Notes: generated by a model from the letters alone, not told the origin. Counted from the stretch's first letter, positions 46,589-55,164 are shown. The stretch: DNA of 64,000 nucleotides from Firm-04 sp045591925 (GCA_045591925.1 JAZNTW010000052.1:13926-77925); one strand, 5' to 3'. Translations and numbers: made by a program.

Positions 46589-47026
46589 TCAGATCGTATA
46601 GAGAATCACACCGCCGACCGCAAGACCGAGCGCAAGCAGTCTGCGCAGCGAAAACGGCTCCTGCTCCGCACCAAACCAACCGGTCAGCGCAATACAATAC
46701 GCCGCCGCAAGCTGTGAGACTACAATCACAAGCTCTGCCTTTGCAGTCCCAAGCCGACTGATGCTGTATACGACCGTTCCGGTAATCAGCGCACCGAATA
46801 AACCGCCGAGCAGTAAATATTTTGGTCTGATTGTCCAGAGCATGGAAAAATCCTCTCCGGTTCCACCGAACATCCGAATCAGAAAACAGACAAGCGCAGC
46901 CGTCAGCGAAACAAACACACCGGTTGTCCAGATGCCTGCATTCTTCGATACAGCCGTATTGCAAACGCCCTGCACGCTCATCAGAATACCGGAAAGTGCC
47001 GCAGTCAAAATTCCAATCAGTAGCAT
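46589..47026 (-). CDS. Small DMT-type (DUF606/YdcZ) membrane transporter
   Basis: 145 residues with five membrane segments. The repeat-like start (GILTAALSGILMSVQGVCNT) and the final helix (LALGLAVGGVILYTI) match the DUF606/YdcZ branch of the drug/metabolite transporter superfamily. Members are often found as a single domain that works as a dimer. The substrate is unknown. Confidence 0.85.
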   Translation of the reverse strand: MLLIGILTAALSGILMSVQGVCNTAVSKNAGIWTTGVFVSLTAALVCFLIRMFGGTGEDFSMLWTIRPKYLLLGGLFGALITGTVVYSISRLGTAKAELVIVVSQLAAAYCIALTGWFGAEQEPFSLRRLLALGLAVGGVILYTI

Positions 47027-47107
47027 ATGATCCCTCCGTTATCTCCTAGCTTGCCCAATTTTTCATGCAATATACGCTGAATCGGTCAATCCATGCGCCT
47101 ACAAACA

Positions 47108-47142
47108 AATAACCCGAAAGCAGCTTTGAACCGCCTTCGGGC
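47108..47142 (-). terminator. Terminator of the FAD dehydrogenase gene
   Basis: CAGCCCGAA pairs with TTCGGGTT (47111-47141) around a partly paired loop. Read leftward it is followed by ATTTGTTTG. It lies just past the stop at 47148. Confidence 0.65.
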
Positions 47143-47147
47143 TGTTA

Positions 47148-48743
47148 TCATGATTGATTTTCTGCGATTTGCAAAATCTGCTCTGCACAGCGAATGCCGT
47201 CTACTGCCGCAGAGACAATACCGCCGGCATAGCCAGCACCCTCGCCGCATGGGAATAATCCCTGAACCGTCATCGCTTCCAGCGTTTCCGGATTGCGCAG
47301 AATCCGAACCGGAGAGGAGCTGCGCGTTTCGGGTGCTGTCAGAACGGCGTCCGGCTGCACAAATCCGCGAAGCTGACGTTCCAGCATCGGAATTCCTCTG
47401 CGCAGCGCGTCACAGACAAATTCCGGCAGACAGCATTCCGGCTTTGCAAAGACCGTTCCAAGCGGATAACTTGGCTGCACATTTCCGAACGTCTGTGATT
47501 GCTGACCCTTGAGGAAATCTGCAAGCAGCGTGACCGGTGCCTTTCCATTACCGACCTGATAGGCAGCACGTTCGATGCGCCGCTGCAATGCAACACCTGC
47601 AAGCACATCCTCCGAACCAAAATCCGACGGATTCACTCCGACAAGCAGCGCACTGTTCGCATTCTCCGCGTCACGTGCAAAGCAGCTCATGCCGTTTGTG
47701 ACCACAGTTTCCGGCTCGGATGCCGCCGCCTGTACCGTACCGCCCGGACACATACAAAATGAATACACACCGCGTCCGTCCGTCGTATGTGCCGCAACCT
47801 TGTAGCTTGCCGCAGAAAGTCTCGGATGTCCGGCAGCTTTTCCGTAGCAGAAACGGTCAATATCTGTCTGCCGATGCTCAATCCGCACCCCAAGCGAAAA
47901 CGGCTTCTGTGCAAGCGGCATTCCCATTTCCACAAGCATCTCAAAGATATCGCGCGCACTGTGTCCGACTGCCAAAATCACATGATCGGTACGCAGAGAA
48001 TGCGCCTCGCCATTCTGCTCATATGTGACCGAGACGATTTTCCCATCCGAAACAGTCAAGCCGCTGCATTTTGCCTGAAACAGCACCGTACCGCCTGCTT
48101 TCTCAATCCGTTTCCGCAGATTCGGGATGCAGACAGCCAGCTTATCCGTACCGATATGCGGCTTTGCCTGCCAGAGAATTTCCTCCGGCGCACCGCATTC
48201 CGCAAACGTATGCAAAACCTGACGGATGCGCGGATCTTTCGTGCCGGTATTGAGCTTGCCGTCCGAAAACGTGCCTGCGCCGCCCTCGCCAAACTGCACA
48301 TTGCTTTCGGGGTCAAGCTGACCGGTCAGATGATACTGCGCGACGGATTTCTGCCGTTCCGCAACCGGTTTTCCGCGCTCCAGCAGAACCGGATTCAGCC
48401 CAGCCTGTGCAAGCACCCATGCCGCAAAGAGTCCTGCCGGCCCTGCACCGATCACAACCGGCCGCTGCGACAGCACTACAGGTCTATATTTCGGAATAGA
48501 AAATGTCTGCACCTGCTGTATTTTCGTGTTTTTCGGCAGTGCGTTCAAAACAGCATTCTCATTGTGAACGCCAACATCTGCCGTCACGATAAAGCACACC
48601 TGCTTCCGCGCGTCTACGGCACGGCGAACAAGCGTGAGCGACCTGATATCCTGCACCTTGATACGCAGCTCTCTTGCCGCTTTCGTCCGCAGCATTTCCT
48701 CCGTATAATCCAGCGGCAGCATCAGATTTGAAATCCGCAGCAT
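47148..48743 (-). CDS. FAD-dependent dehydrogenase, uncharacterised family
   Basis: 531 residues. The N-terminal ~90 residues hold a small alpha/beta domain. A Rossmann FAD motif VVIGAGPAGLFAAW follows near residue 96. The sequence NVQFGEGGAGTFSDGKLNT and a second GAGYAGGIVSAAVDG motif near the end are typical of the COG2509-type flavoproteins. No substrate is known for the family. It may have a redox role in anaerobic metabolism. It is a single gene. Confidence 0.9.
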   Translation of the reverse strand: MLRISNLMLPLDYTEEMLRTKAARELRIKVQDIRSLTLVRRAVDARKQVCFIVTADVGVHNENAVLNALPKNTKIQQVQTFSIPKYRPVVLSQRPVVIGAGPAGLFAAWVLAQAGLNPVLLERGKPVAERQKSVAQYHLTGQLDPESNVQFGEGGAGTFSDGKLNTGTKDPRIRQVLHTFAECGAPEEILWQAKPHIGTDKLAVCIPNLRKRIEKAGGTVLFQAKCSGLTVSDGKIVSVTYEQNGEAHSLRTDHVILAVGHSARDIFEMLVEMGMPLAQKPFSLGVRIEHRQTDIDRFCYGKAAGHPRLSAASYKVAAHTTDGRGVYSFCMCPGGTVQAAASEPETVVTNGMSCFARDAENANSALLVGVNPSDFGSEDVLAGVALQRRIERAAYQVGNGKAPVTLLADFLKGQQSQTFGNVQPSYPLGTVFAKPECCLPEFVCDALRRGIPMLERQLRGFVQPDAVLTAPETRSSSPVRILRNPETLEAMTVQGLFPCGEGAGYAGGIVSAAVDGIRCAEQILQIAENQS

Positions 48744-48763
48744 ATTTCCACTCCTTTTTCGTA

Positions 48764-49264
48764 TTATGATTCGCTGATTTTTTCCAGATAAACAAATTGC
48801 AATTCCTCGTCAATTTGCTTACGGTCAAATATTGTATAGCCCATCTTCCGATACAGCCGGATATTATCGAGGCTTTTGCTGCTCGTAAACAGTTCATAGC
48901 GCTTGTTCGGAAACCGGTTTTCCATCTCCGATAACAGGTAAGAGCCATATCCCCTGCCCCTGAAATCGGGATGTACCATGAGCTTTCCGATATAGACTGT
49001 CCCATTTTGCGCCTGCGCACGAACCGAGCCGATGATGCTACCATGCAGCGTCATTTTCAGAATCATGCCATTGCGATATTCCGCAAGCAGCTCGTCAAGC
49101 GTTTGCTTCAGCGGCGGAATATCCCGATTGGAGAACAGCGCCGCCTCACTCTGATATGCAAGATACTGCAAGGACAATATCTCCTGCAAATCAGATTCCT
49201 GCGCTTTGCAAAGCTGCGGCATATCTTCCTGCACAGCCGTTTTCATTGCTTCTTCCGATATCAT
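48764..49264 (-). CDS. GNAT-family N-acetyltransferase
   Basis: 166 residues from the ATG at 49264, which has AGGTG upstream; an upstream in-frame ATG at 49321 has no such site. The acetyl-CoA site VHPDFRGRGYGSYLLSEMEN and the late ELFTSSKSLDNIRLYRKMGY segment are classic GNAT motifs. The substrate is unknown. It is 20 bases upstream of the FAD dehydrogenase gene and may share its transcript. Confidence 0.9.
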   Translation of the reverse strand: MISEEAMKTAVQEDMPQLCKAQESDLQEILSLQYLAYQSEAALFSNRDIPPLKQTLDELLAEYRNGMILKMTLHGSIIGSVRAQAQNGTVYIGKLMVHPDFRGRGYGSYLLSEMENRFPNKRYELFTSSKSLDNIRLYRKMGYTIFDRKQIDEELQFVYLEKISES

Positions 49265-49333
49265 ATTTTTCACCTTTCGGCATCCCAATGCGCAAAACGG
49301 GCAGCACAGATCACTCCGCACCGCCCGTCAAAA

Positions 49334-49906
49334 TTACGCTCCGGCAAGACCGGCTTCATATTCACTCCGCAGAATGGAAAAATACAATCTGCCGACATAT
49401 TCTCCGTTCATATAAAAATAATCGCGCAGCGTGCCCTCATACGTAAAGCCGCATTTTTCGATCACGCGCTTTGACGGCTGATTGATTGTTTTCGTGCAGA
49501 TCTGCACCTTGTGAAGATTCATCTGCTGAAATCCGAATGCAATCACCGCTTTGGTCGCCTCGGTCGCATAGCCGCGGCACTGGTACGCCGCACCGATGCA
49601 GTATTCGATTTCCGCAAAATGATTTTTATTGTCAACCAGAAAATACGCGATCTGTCCGATACATTCGCCGCGTTCCCGATCAATCACAGCCCAGCGATAT
49701 TTGTCCTCGTTTTCGTAGGCGCTGATATATTTTTCCAGCAAACCAAGAACCGCTTCCTTTGTCTCATAGACAGGCTCGGAATACAGCGACTGCACCTTTT
49801 CATCAGACGCCCAGTTCCGAAACACAGCGTCCGCGTCATCCCATGTAAATCTGCGCAGAATCAGACGTTCCGTTTCGATGGTCTGTGTACCGATATGCGT
49901 CAACAT
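49334..49906 (-). CDS. RimJ/RimL-type GNAT acetyltransferase
   Basis: 190 residues from the ATG at 49906, which has GGAGG seven bases upstream. The start begins two bases after the trpB2 stop, so it is coupled to that gene. ETERLILRRFTWDDA is the RimJ/L-type N-terminus. The motifs QCRGYATEATKAVIAFGF and RVIEKCGFTYEGTLRDYFYM follow. It probably acetylates an amino group on a small molecule or protein. Control by the tryptophan T-box hints at a link to amino-acid or indole compounds, but this is inference. Confidence 0.92.
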   Translation of the reverse strand: MLTHIGTQTIETERLILRRFTWDDADAVFRNWASDEKVQSLYSEPVYETKEAVLGLLEKYISAYENEDKYRWAVIDRERGECIGQIAYFLVDNKNHFAEIEYCIGAAYQCRGYATEATKAVIAFGFQQMNLHKVQICTKTINQPSKRVIEKCGFTYEGTLRDYFYMNGEYVGRLYFSILRSEYEAGLAGA

Positions 49907-49908
49907 GG

Positions 49909-51288
49909 TCAAGCCTCCATCTTCGGCAGCTTGGCAAACGATGCCGAAAGCTCCTCATCGGTCGGGATATAGTTCTGAAGCACGCCGTCATTATATTTCT
50001 GGTAGCCTGCAAGATCAAAATATCCCGTACCGGTTAAGCCGAATACAATCGTCTTTTCCTCGCCGGTCTCCTTGCAGCGCATTGCCTCGTCAATCGCCGC
50101 ACGAATCGCATGGGAGCTTTCCGGTGCCGGCAAAATGCCCTCAACTCTTGCAAACTGCACTGCCGCCTCAAAGATTTCCGTTTGCTGATAGGAAACAGCC
50201 TCCATAATACCCTGTGCGCGCAGCTCGGAAAGCGCCGTATTCATACCATGATAACGCAAACCGCCTGCATGATTCGGTGCCGGAATATAGTCCGCACCAA
50301 GCGTATACATTTTTGCAAGCGGACAGATCATTCCGGTATCGGCGTAATCATACGCATAGGTACCGCGCGTCAAGCTCGGACAGGACGCCGGCTCAACCGC
50401 AATAAACTTATAATTCGCTTCTCCGCGCAGATGCTCTCCGACAAACGGTGCAATCAGACCGCCGAGATTGGAGCCGCCGCCGGCACAGCCGATGATGACA
50501 TCCGGCTTGATGCCATACTTATCGAGTGCCGCTTTCGCTTCCAGTCCAATGACCGATTGATGCAGCATGACCTGATTCAAAACCGAGCCGAGCACATAGC
50601 GATAGCCCTCGTTCTGGAGTGCCGTTTCAACAGCTTCGGAAACCGCACAGCCAAGGCTGCCGCCGGTTCCGGGATGCTCTGCGAGAATCTTTCTGCCGAC
50701 TGCGGTTGTTTCCGAGGGCGACGGGGTCACGGATGCGCCATAGGTACGCATGACCTCCCGACGGAACGGCTTCTGCTCATAGCTGACCTTTACCATGAAC
50801 ACCTTGCAGTCGAGGTCAAAATAGGAGCAAGCCATTGAGAGCGCCGTACCCCACTGACCTGCACCGGTCTCTGTGGTAACGCCCTTCAAGCCCTGATTTT
50901 TTGCATAATACGCCTGTGCGATTGCGGAATTCAGCTTATGACTGCCAGAAGTATTATTGCCCTCGAATTTGTAATAAATCTTCGCAGGCGTGCCGAGCTT
51001 CTTTTCCAGACAATACGCACGAACCAGCGGAGACGGACGGAACATTCTGTAAAAATCGCGAATCTCCTGCGGAATCGGGATATAACGATCGGTGTCATTC
51101 AGTTCCTGCTCAGCAAGCTCACGGCAGAACACCTGTGAAAGCATATCCAGCGTAGCAGGCTGAAACGTCTTGGGATCCAGCAGCGGAGCCGGTTTTTTCA
51201 CCATATCCGCACGGAAATTATACCATGCTTCCGGCATTTCGGATTCTTTCAGATAAATCTTGTACGGGATTTCATTGCTCTTTGACAT
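49909..51288 (-). CDS. trpB2: Tryptophan synthase beta chain, TrpB2 type
   Basis: 459 residues from the ATG at 51288, which follows AAAGGAG; an upstream in-frame ATG lies in the leader. It is a PLP enzyme that joins serine and indole to make tryptophan. The PLP Lys is in SGSHKLN (Lys118), and the phosphate-binding loop is CAGGGSNLGG. The long N-terminus and overall length place it in the TrpB2 group, which works without TrpA. No trpA or other trp gene is nearby, so it may salvage external indole. It is controlled by a tryptophan T-box. Confidence 0.95.
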   Translation of the reverse strand: MSKSNEIPYKIYLKESEMPEAWYNFRADMVKKPAPLLDPKTFQPATLDMLSQVFCRELAEQELNDTDRYIPIPQEIRDFYRMFRPSPLVRAYCLEKKLGTPAKIYYKFEGNNTSGSHKLNSAIAQAYYAKNQGLKGVTTETGAGQWGTALSMACSYFDLDCKVFMVKVSYEQKPFRREVMRTYGASVTPSPSETTAVGRKILAEHPGTGGSLGCAVSEAVETALQNEGYRYVLGSVLNQVMLHQSVIGLEAKAALDKYGIKPDVIIGCAGGGSNLGGLIAPFVGEHLRGEANYKFIAVEPASCPSLTRGTYAYDYADTGMICPLAKMYTLGADYIPAPNHAGGLRYHGMNTALSELRAQGIMEAVSYQQTEIFEAAVQFARVEGILPAPESSHAIRAAIDEAMRCKETGEEKTIVFGLTGTGYFDLAGYQKYNDGVLQNYIPTDEELSASFAKLPKMEA

Positions 51289-51338
51289 AGATACACACTC
51301 CTTTTCTACCTGTGAACGGATTGTCAGGAACACGCAAA

Positions 51339-51613
51339 AACAAAAAACGCCCATCCCTGACAGCTTCTTACAGTCAAGGACGAGCGGTTGCTCGCGGTGC
51401 CACCTTGATTCACGGCGTTGCTCCGATCACATACGGATACTGCCGTGCCCTTTTCGAGATACGCATGATATCTCTGGCATCTGACGCGTGCCTTGACGTC
51501 GCAGCTTTGACTGCGCCCTCCGCGGGCCATTGGATGCGCTGTATCCGTCCGGTTCTCAGCAACCCGAACTCTCTGTGGGGCATACACACCGTTTCTCTCC
51601 GCTTCATCGGTTT
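51339..51613 (-). ncRNA. Tryptophan T-box riboswitch leader of trpB2
   Basis: Read leftward from about 51613. The stem I core CAGAGAG (around 51577) with its distal loop is followed by a UGG specifier at 51529-51527 (just before CCCGCGGAG). The T-box AAGGTGGCACCGCGAGC is at 51406-51390. A terminator with a U-run follows at 51379-51342. UGG codes for tryptophan, which agrees with the gene controlled. Confidence 0.94.
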
Positions 51614-51619
51614 ATCCAG

Positions 51620-51648
51620 ATTATACCACAGCCATCTTGTTTTGTCAA
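51620..51648 (-). promoter_or_regulatory. Promoter of the trpB2 T-box transcript
   Basis: Read leftward: TTGACA (51648-51643), a 17-base spacer and TATAAT (51625-51620). Full consensus. Confidence 0.88.
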
Positions 51649-51709
51649 GTACCATTTTTTATTTTTCATATTGATTTTTGTCAGAAAAAGAAAACTACGC
51701 CGACAGCCT

Positions 51710-51978
51710 TTCCGCGCTGCGGCGCAGTGGAATTGTGAACCGGATTCCGGATTGGCGAGGCGTCTGTAGCAGTCAGAAACGCGATAGGCATATTCGGAAT
51801 ACTTTCCCACAAACATACTGTCGATGATGTTATCCAAGGCTTGAATGAGCTGCGCAAGCACAACGGATTTTTCCTCCACCGCACAAAGCGACTTCATCAG
51901 CGGTTTTGCATAGCGTTTGCCGTTCTCGGTGAAAACATACGCCTTTTCACGACCTTTGCTATGCTCCGACCTTGTTGT
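51710..51978 (-). pseudogene. Remnant of a MarR-family regulator
   Basis: Read leftward from about 51978, the frame gives SKGREKAYVFTENGKRYAKP followed by SLCAVEEKSVVLAQLIQALD. This resembles the wing and C-terminal dimer helix of MarR proteins (compare YVFLTEKGREYAEPL). A stop lies in the same frame just upstream, and the N-terminal HTH half is absent. The C-terminal end runs into unrelated sequence. It is most likely a dead regulator. Confidence 0.55.
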
Positions 51979-52003
51979 TCATCGGGACACCTCTGACTTC
52001 CGA

Positions 52004-52252
52004 TCAATTCGTAACTGTAGACTTGACTAAATTCCCGAAAACATACATACTATACTCAAAATCCCCCGTTATCGGATGCGCATAGGCAGAGTAGGAATAA
52101 CCTAAACCGTAGTAGTGCGATTGGGATGAATCTTTAATACAAAAAATGGGCGGACGGCTAAAACCTGTGACTGCAATCCAATCAGTAACAGAAACGGCAA
52201 GCCATAGCAAAAGAATAATGCCCACAATTTTAAATACTTTTTTTCGCGTCAA
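52004..52252 (-). CDS. Small single-pass membrane protein, conserved but uncharacterised type
   Basis: 82 residues from a TTG at 52252, chosen because GGAGGTG sits just before it; a longer ATG-started frame would overlap the Fic gene. One membrane segment lies at residues about 8-26 (VGIILLLWLAVSVTDWIAV). The outside part contains GFSRPPIFCIKDS and YYGLGYSYSAYAHP. I recall similar small Clostridia proteins with that IFCI...YYGLGY pattern, but without known function. It lies 62 bases after the Fic gene. Confidence 0.65.
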   Translation of the reverse strand: MTRKKVFKIVGIILLLWLAVSVTDWIAVTGFSRPPIFCIKDSSQSHYYGLGYSYSAYAHPITGDFEYSMYVFGNLVKSTVTN

Positions 52253-52314
52253 AAAAGCACCTCCGATTGTTTGGGTTGATTTGTTGGGGGGAAGCTGATT
52301 ATTAGCAACGCCCA

Positions 52315-53400
52315 TTAAACCAATATCTCCCATTTGCCATATCTCTTCCCGTCAACTCTGCAAATGTATTGTTTTTCTTTCAAAGAATCAACAATACGCT
52401 TTATGCTTCTGATGGATTTTCCTGTTTGTTCTGCAAGCTCTGTTTGCTTCACAGATGGATTCTTTTTGATTGATTCAAGAACGGCAAATTCTTCTAAAGT
52501 GCAGTCCAAAGTGTCAATTTGGCACTTTGGAGATGTGTTTTTGGCACTTTGGGGTTCTGTTTTATCGACATAATCAACGTGCATATAACGATTTTTCAGT
52601 TCATGATTTGCTCCGAGAAGTAAATTTCCGAAGAACAATTCCAAAAATTTCGTTGTAGAGTGAATACCCTTTTGCAAATCATTATAGTTTGCTCTGACGA
52701 GTGCATTGCGGAAATACCAAGAATTTTCACGAAAAGCATCATTGTTTATGCGGAAGCCAAAGGTTTTCATATACTGAATCATAAATACAGCAGTAGCTCT
52801 TGTGTTACCCTCGCCAAAGGGATGAATCTGCCAGATATCCGAGGCGAATTTCGCCAGATGCTTTACCGACGCTTCTACCGACAGTCCCTCGTAAGAAAAT
52901 TGCTTTTCGGTGGCAAAGTCATAATCCAAAGTGTCTTTAATACTGTTGAAATCCGCATAGATAACCGTTTCGCCGTTTAATACCCATTCCTTTTTGGTAA
53001 TGTTATATTTGCGAATCTGCCCTGCGTGACTGAAAACTCCCTCAAATAATCTGCGGTGGATAGTGAGCCACTCGGCAGGAGAAAACTGAAACGCCTTTTC
53101 GCCCAACAGCTTTGTGATTCTTGTGGAAACAATGTCGGCTTCTTTGGTTTCATTTTCGACTTCGGTGCGACTTTCTCTTTGCTCGTAGTAACTATAAATG
53201 CGATTCTGTGCTTCATCAATGGTGATTTTTCCCTCGATATGTTCTTTGGCAGTGTCAAGCAAGTATTCGGAAGTCTTGAGCCCATCAACTGCCTGCAAGC
53301 CGATTGCGGTCTGCCAAGCCTTACTTTTTTCGGATTTTTCAGGCTCTCCCTGACGGATATATTCTTCTAAATCATACTGCCATTTCTGATTCTGAGACAC
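52315..53400 (-). CDS. Fic-domain protein with C-terminal winged helix
   Basis: 361 residues from the GTG at 53400, which follows AAAGGTGG. The N-terminus is helical (about 1-90), with an EG-containing helix (TAKEHIEGKIT) that may be an inhibitory segment. The Fic core is at about 90-260, with motif HPFGEGNTRATA at 193-204. A C-terminal winged helix is at about 300-361 (KQTELAEQTGKSIRSIKRIV). Fic proteins move AMP or other phosphate groups onto target hydroxyls. The Fic consensus glycine after Asn is Thr and the final Arg is Ala here, so standard AMPylation is not assured. The codon use is more AT-rich than that of its neighbours. Confidence 0.9.
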   Translation of the reverse strand: MSQNQKWQYDLEEYIRQGEPEKSEKSKAWQTAIGLQAVDGLKTSEYLLDTAKEHIEGKITIDEAQNRIYSYYEQRESRTEVENETKEADIVSTRITKLLGEKAFQFSPAEWLTIHRRLFEGVFSHAGQIRKYNITKKEWVLNGETVIYADFNSIKDTLDYDFATEKQFSYEGLSVEASVKHLAKFASDIWQIHPFGEGNTRATAVFMIQYMKTFGFRINNDAFRENSWYFRNALVRANYNDLQKGIHSTTKFLELFFGNLLLGANHELKNRYMHVDYVDKTEPQSAKNTSPKCQIDTLDCTLEEFAVLESIKKNPSVKQTELAEQTGKSIRSIKRIVDSLKEKQYICRVDGKRYGKWEILV

Positions 53401-53533
53401 AGCAAACCCACCTTTCAAGGGATATTTCTTCTATTATATTATATCACATTTTCAGGATGAAATCAAGATTTATAGATTTCAAATCTGTAGGGTTGAAAAT
53501 CCTGAATCTGTTGGGTTGATATTGATAAACAAG

Positions 53534-53570
53534 AACAGCTGTACCTTTTTGCGGGTACAGCTGTTGATTT
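53534..53570 (-). terminator. Hairpin after the second Fic gene
   Basis: A 12-bp perfect stem (53534-53545 with 53554-53565) with a T-rich loop, right after the stop at 53573. The tail is not strongly T-rich. Confidence 0.6.
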
Positions 53571-53572
53571 TA

Positions 53573-54169
53573 TTACAACTCATTCGATTTATATGTGGTA
53601 TAACCCTCGTAATAGTAGCTTGCGTCGATGCCTTTCATATACATTTCACGGTCGTTGATTTTATCTGTAAGAGCATTTTTAAGAACGTGCTTGATTTCAA
53701 TATCACGGATAGGACTGCGTTCCATTGCTAACAGGTAATCATCCTTGTCAACCTTGCTCCAGTCGATAACCTTTTTGAGATTTGCTTTCAGCATAAGGTC
53801 AAGCCATATTCTGCCGCTTCTGCCGTTACCCTCACGGAACGGATGGGCAACATTCATTTCAACATATTTTTCAATTATTTCGTCAAAGGTTGATTGTGGC
53901 ATTTCATCAATATGCCTGAGAGCAGCCTCCAGATACATAACAGGTGCAAATCTGAAATTATTCTTTGCAATATTCACGTCACGGATTTTACCTGCAAAGT
54001 CATAAATATCTTCAAACAGAATACGATGTATTTCCGAAAGAGCACCAAAAGTTCCGGGAGCATGGCAATGATGACCGAAAAGACTGACAGCTTTTTTCTT
54101 GCTGATGCGTTCTTCTTCACGGGCAAGCTCAGCGGATTCTGTTATCCCAAGCTTGTTTTCAAGTGCCAT
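53573..54169 (-). CDS. Class III-like Fic protein (autoinhibited AMP transferase)
   Basis: 198 residues from the ATG at 54169, which has AAAGGA before it; an upstream ATG at 54196 would sit at the transcription start. The full Fic motif HPFREGNGRSGR is at 109-120, giving the catalytic His109 and all consensus residues. Near the C-terminus is SYYYEG (184-189), which fits the (S/T)xxxE(G/N) inhibitory motif found at the end of class III Fic proteins such as Neisseria NmFic. It probably AMPylates a host protein when released from inhibition; the target is unknown. It is AT-rich like the neighbouring Fic gene. Confidence 0.92.
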   Translation of the reverse strand: MALENKLGITESAELAREEERISKKKAVSLFGHHCHAPGTFGALSEIHRILFEDIYDFAGKIRDVNIAKNNFRFAPVMYLEAALRHIDEMPQSTFDEIIEKYVEMNVAHPFREGNGRSGRIWLDLMLKANLKKVIDWSKVDKDDYLLAMERSPIRDIEIKHVLKNALTDKINDREMYMKGIDASYYYEGYTTYKSNEL

Positions 54170-54190
54170 TTTACTGTTCCTTTCGTTGAT

Positions 54191-54223
54191 GTTCATTATA
54201 TTTATTATAGCACATTATGAGTG
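54191..54223 (-). promoter_or_regulatory. Promoter of the second Fic gene
   Basis: Read leftward: TTGATT, a 17-base spacer and TATAAT, ending about 25 bases before the chosen start codon. Position estimated to within a few bases. Confidence 0.65.
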
Positions 54224-54330
54224 AAAAATCAAGATTTCTCTTGCTTTAAAGGAACAACCAATACTGTTTTACACATTTTATATGAATTCTTAATGGCGTT
54301 TTACACATTATTTGAAATACGGAGAAAAGA

Positions 54331-54364
54331 TATGCAAAAACCGCCTGTGTGTGCAGGCGGTTTG
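54331..54364 (-). terminator. Terminator-like hairpin 1 in the 54170-54543 gap
   Basis: AAACCGCCTG pairs with CAGGCGGTTT (54338-54363). Read leftward it is followed by TTTTTGC. It probably ends the long leftward transcript from the 54544-63766 block. Confidence 0.75.
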
Positions 54365-54390
54365 AAATGATATCGTGCATTCTGACAAAC

Positions 54391-54427
54391 AAAAGCAGCT
54401 CTCCTGCGCGCAGGAAAGCTGCTTTTG
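54391..54427 (-). terminator. Terminator-like hairpin 2 in the 54170-54543 gap
   Basis: AAAAGCAGCT and AGCTGCTTTT pair with further pairing of CTCCTG/CAGGA inside; both sides are A/T-ended, so it could work in either direction. No gene is supported in the gap itself. Confidence 0.7.
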
Positions 54428-54543
54428 ATTAACCGGTAATGTTAAAGAATGTCCTTTACAATCAAATTTTGCCAAATGGATAGAACCGAAGCAATCATCC
54501 TTCTTGTAATTTTCATTTGGACAGCCGCTTTTCATTCTTAATT

Positions 54544-55164
54544 TTACGAAAGCGGAATTTGATGCTTCCGTACATATTCCATATCTGCGGAATGGCGATT
54601 GCCCCTGCAAGCCGGTGACAGCTTGCGCACCTTATCGATCAGGATGGTGATTTTCATGATCTGCTGCTGTCCGTTTGTAAACGGGAACCGCAGCTGTTGA
54701 CCCCATTTGTCGTATACGATCAAATATTCATCTTTGCCCTGTACGCCGTCCGAATAGGCGGTCAGCGCATTCGGATAAAAGAGCAGCATTTCCAGATTCT
54801 GCCTGTCCAGCATATATTCCTCGGTGACAAGCAACCTGCCGCTATCAAAAAACACCTCGCTGCTGCCGCTGCGGATACGCGCTGCAACCGTGTCGGGCGT
54901 GCCGTATTTGCGGAACACATCTGCCGATTCCGGATGCAGCCATTTCGAGAGCTTTGCTTTCACAGGAACAATCGCCGCAATCAGCAAAGCCAAGCCCACT
55001 ACAGCACCAAGCACCCGAAACCGAATTGTCAGCAGAATACCGATGACAAGCATCAAAGCCGCAATCACAAGGCATTTCAGCAACGCACACTGCCCGTTTC
55101 GGCGAATACACGCTATCAGCTGCGCGCCATCTGTTTTACTCACTTCCGCATCAATCATCTTCAT
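54544..55164 (-). CDS. Two-pass membrane protein, unknown function
   Basis: 206 residues from the ATG at 55164, preceded by GGAGCGG; the start overlaps the end of the aldo/keto reductase gene by 14 bases. Two close membrane segments (about residues 30-75: LKCLVIAALMLVIGILLTI and VLGAVVGLALLIAAIV) are followed by a soluble beta-rich part (RLLVTEEYMLDRQNLEML, LIVYDKWGQQLRFPF), which resembles a PH-like or YcxB-type domain. No family can be named with confidence. Confidence 0.75.
   Translation of the reverse strand: MKMIDAEVSKTDGAQLIACIRRNGQCALLKCLVIAALMLVIGILLTIRFRVLGAVVGLALLIAAIVPVKAKLSKWLHPESADVFRKYGTPDTVAARIRSGSSEVFFDSGRLLVTEEYMLDRQNLEMLLFYPNALTAYSDGVQGKDEYLIVYDKWGQQLRFPFTNGQQQIMKITILIDKVRKLSPACRGNRHSADMEYVRKHQIPLS

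Noticed and set aside
51604..51897. Reading the 97-codon frame before trpB2 as an intact gene
   Set aside because: Its C-terminal part runs through the trpB2 promoter, and its upstream part is the tail of a MarR protein closed by a stop, so it is better read as a remnant.
54308..54610. 100-codon leftward frame downstream of the small membrane protein gene
   Set aside because: It runs through two strong hairpins, has no ribosome site and shows no protein-like pattern.
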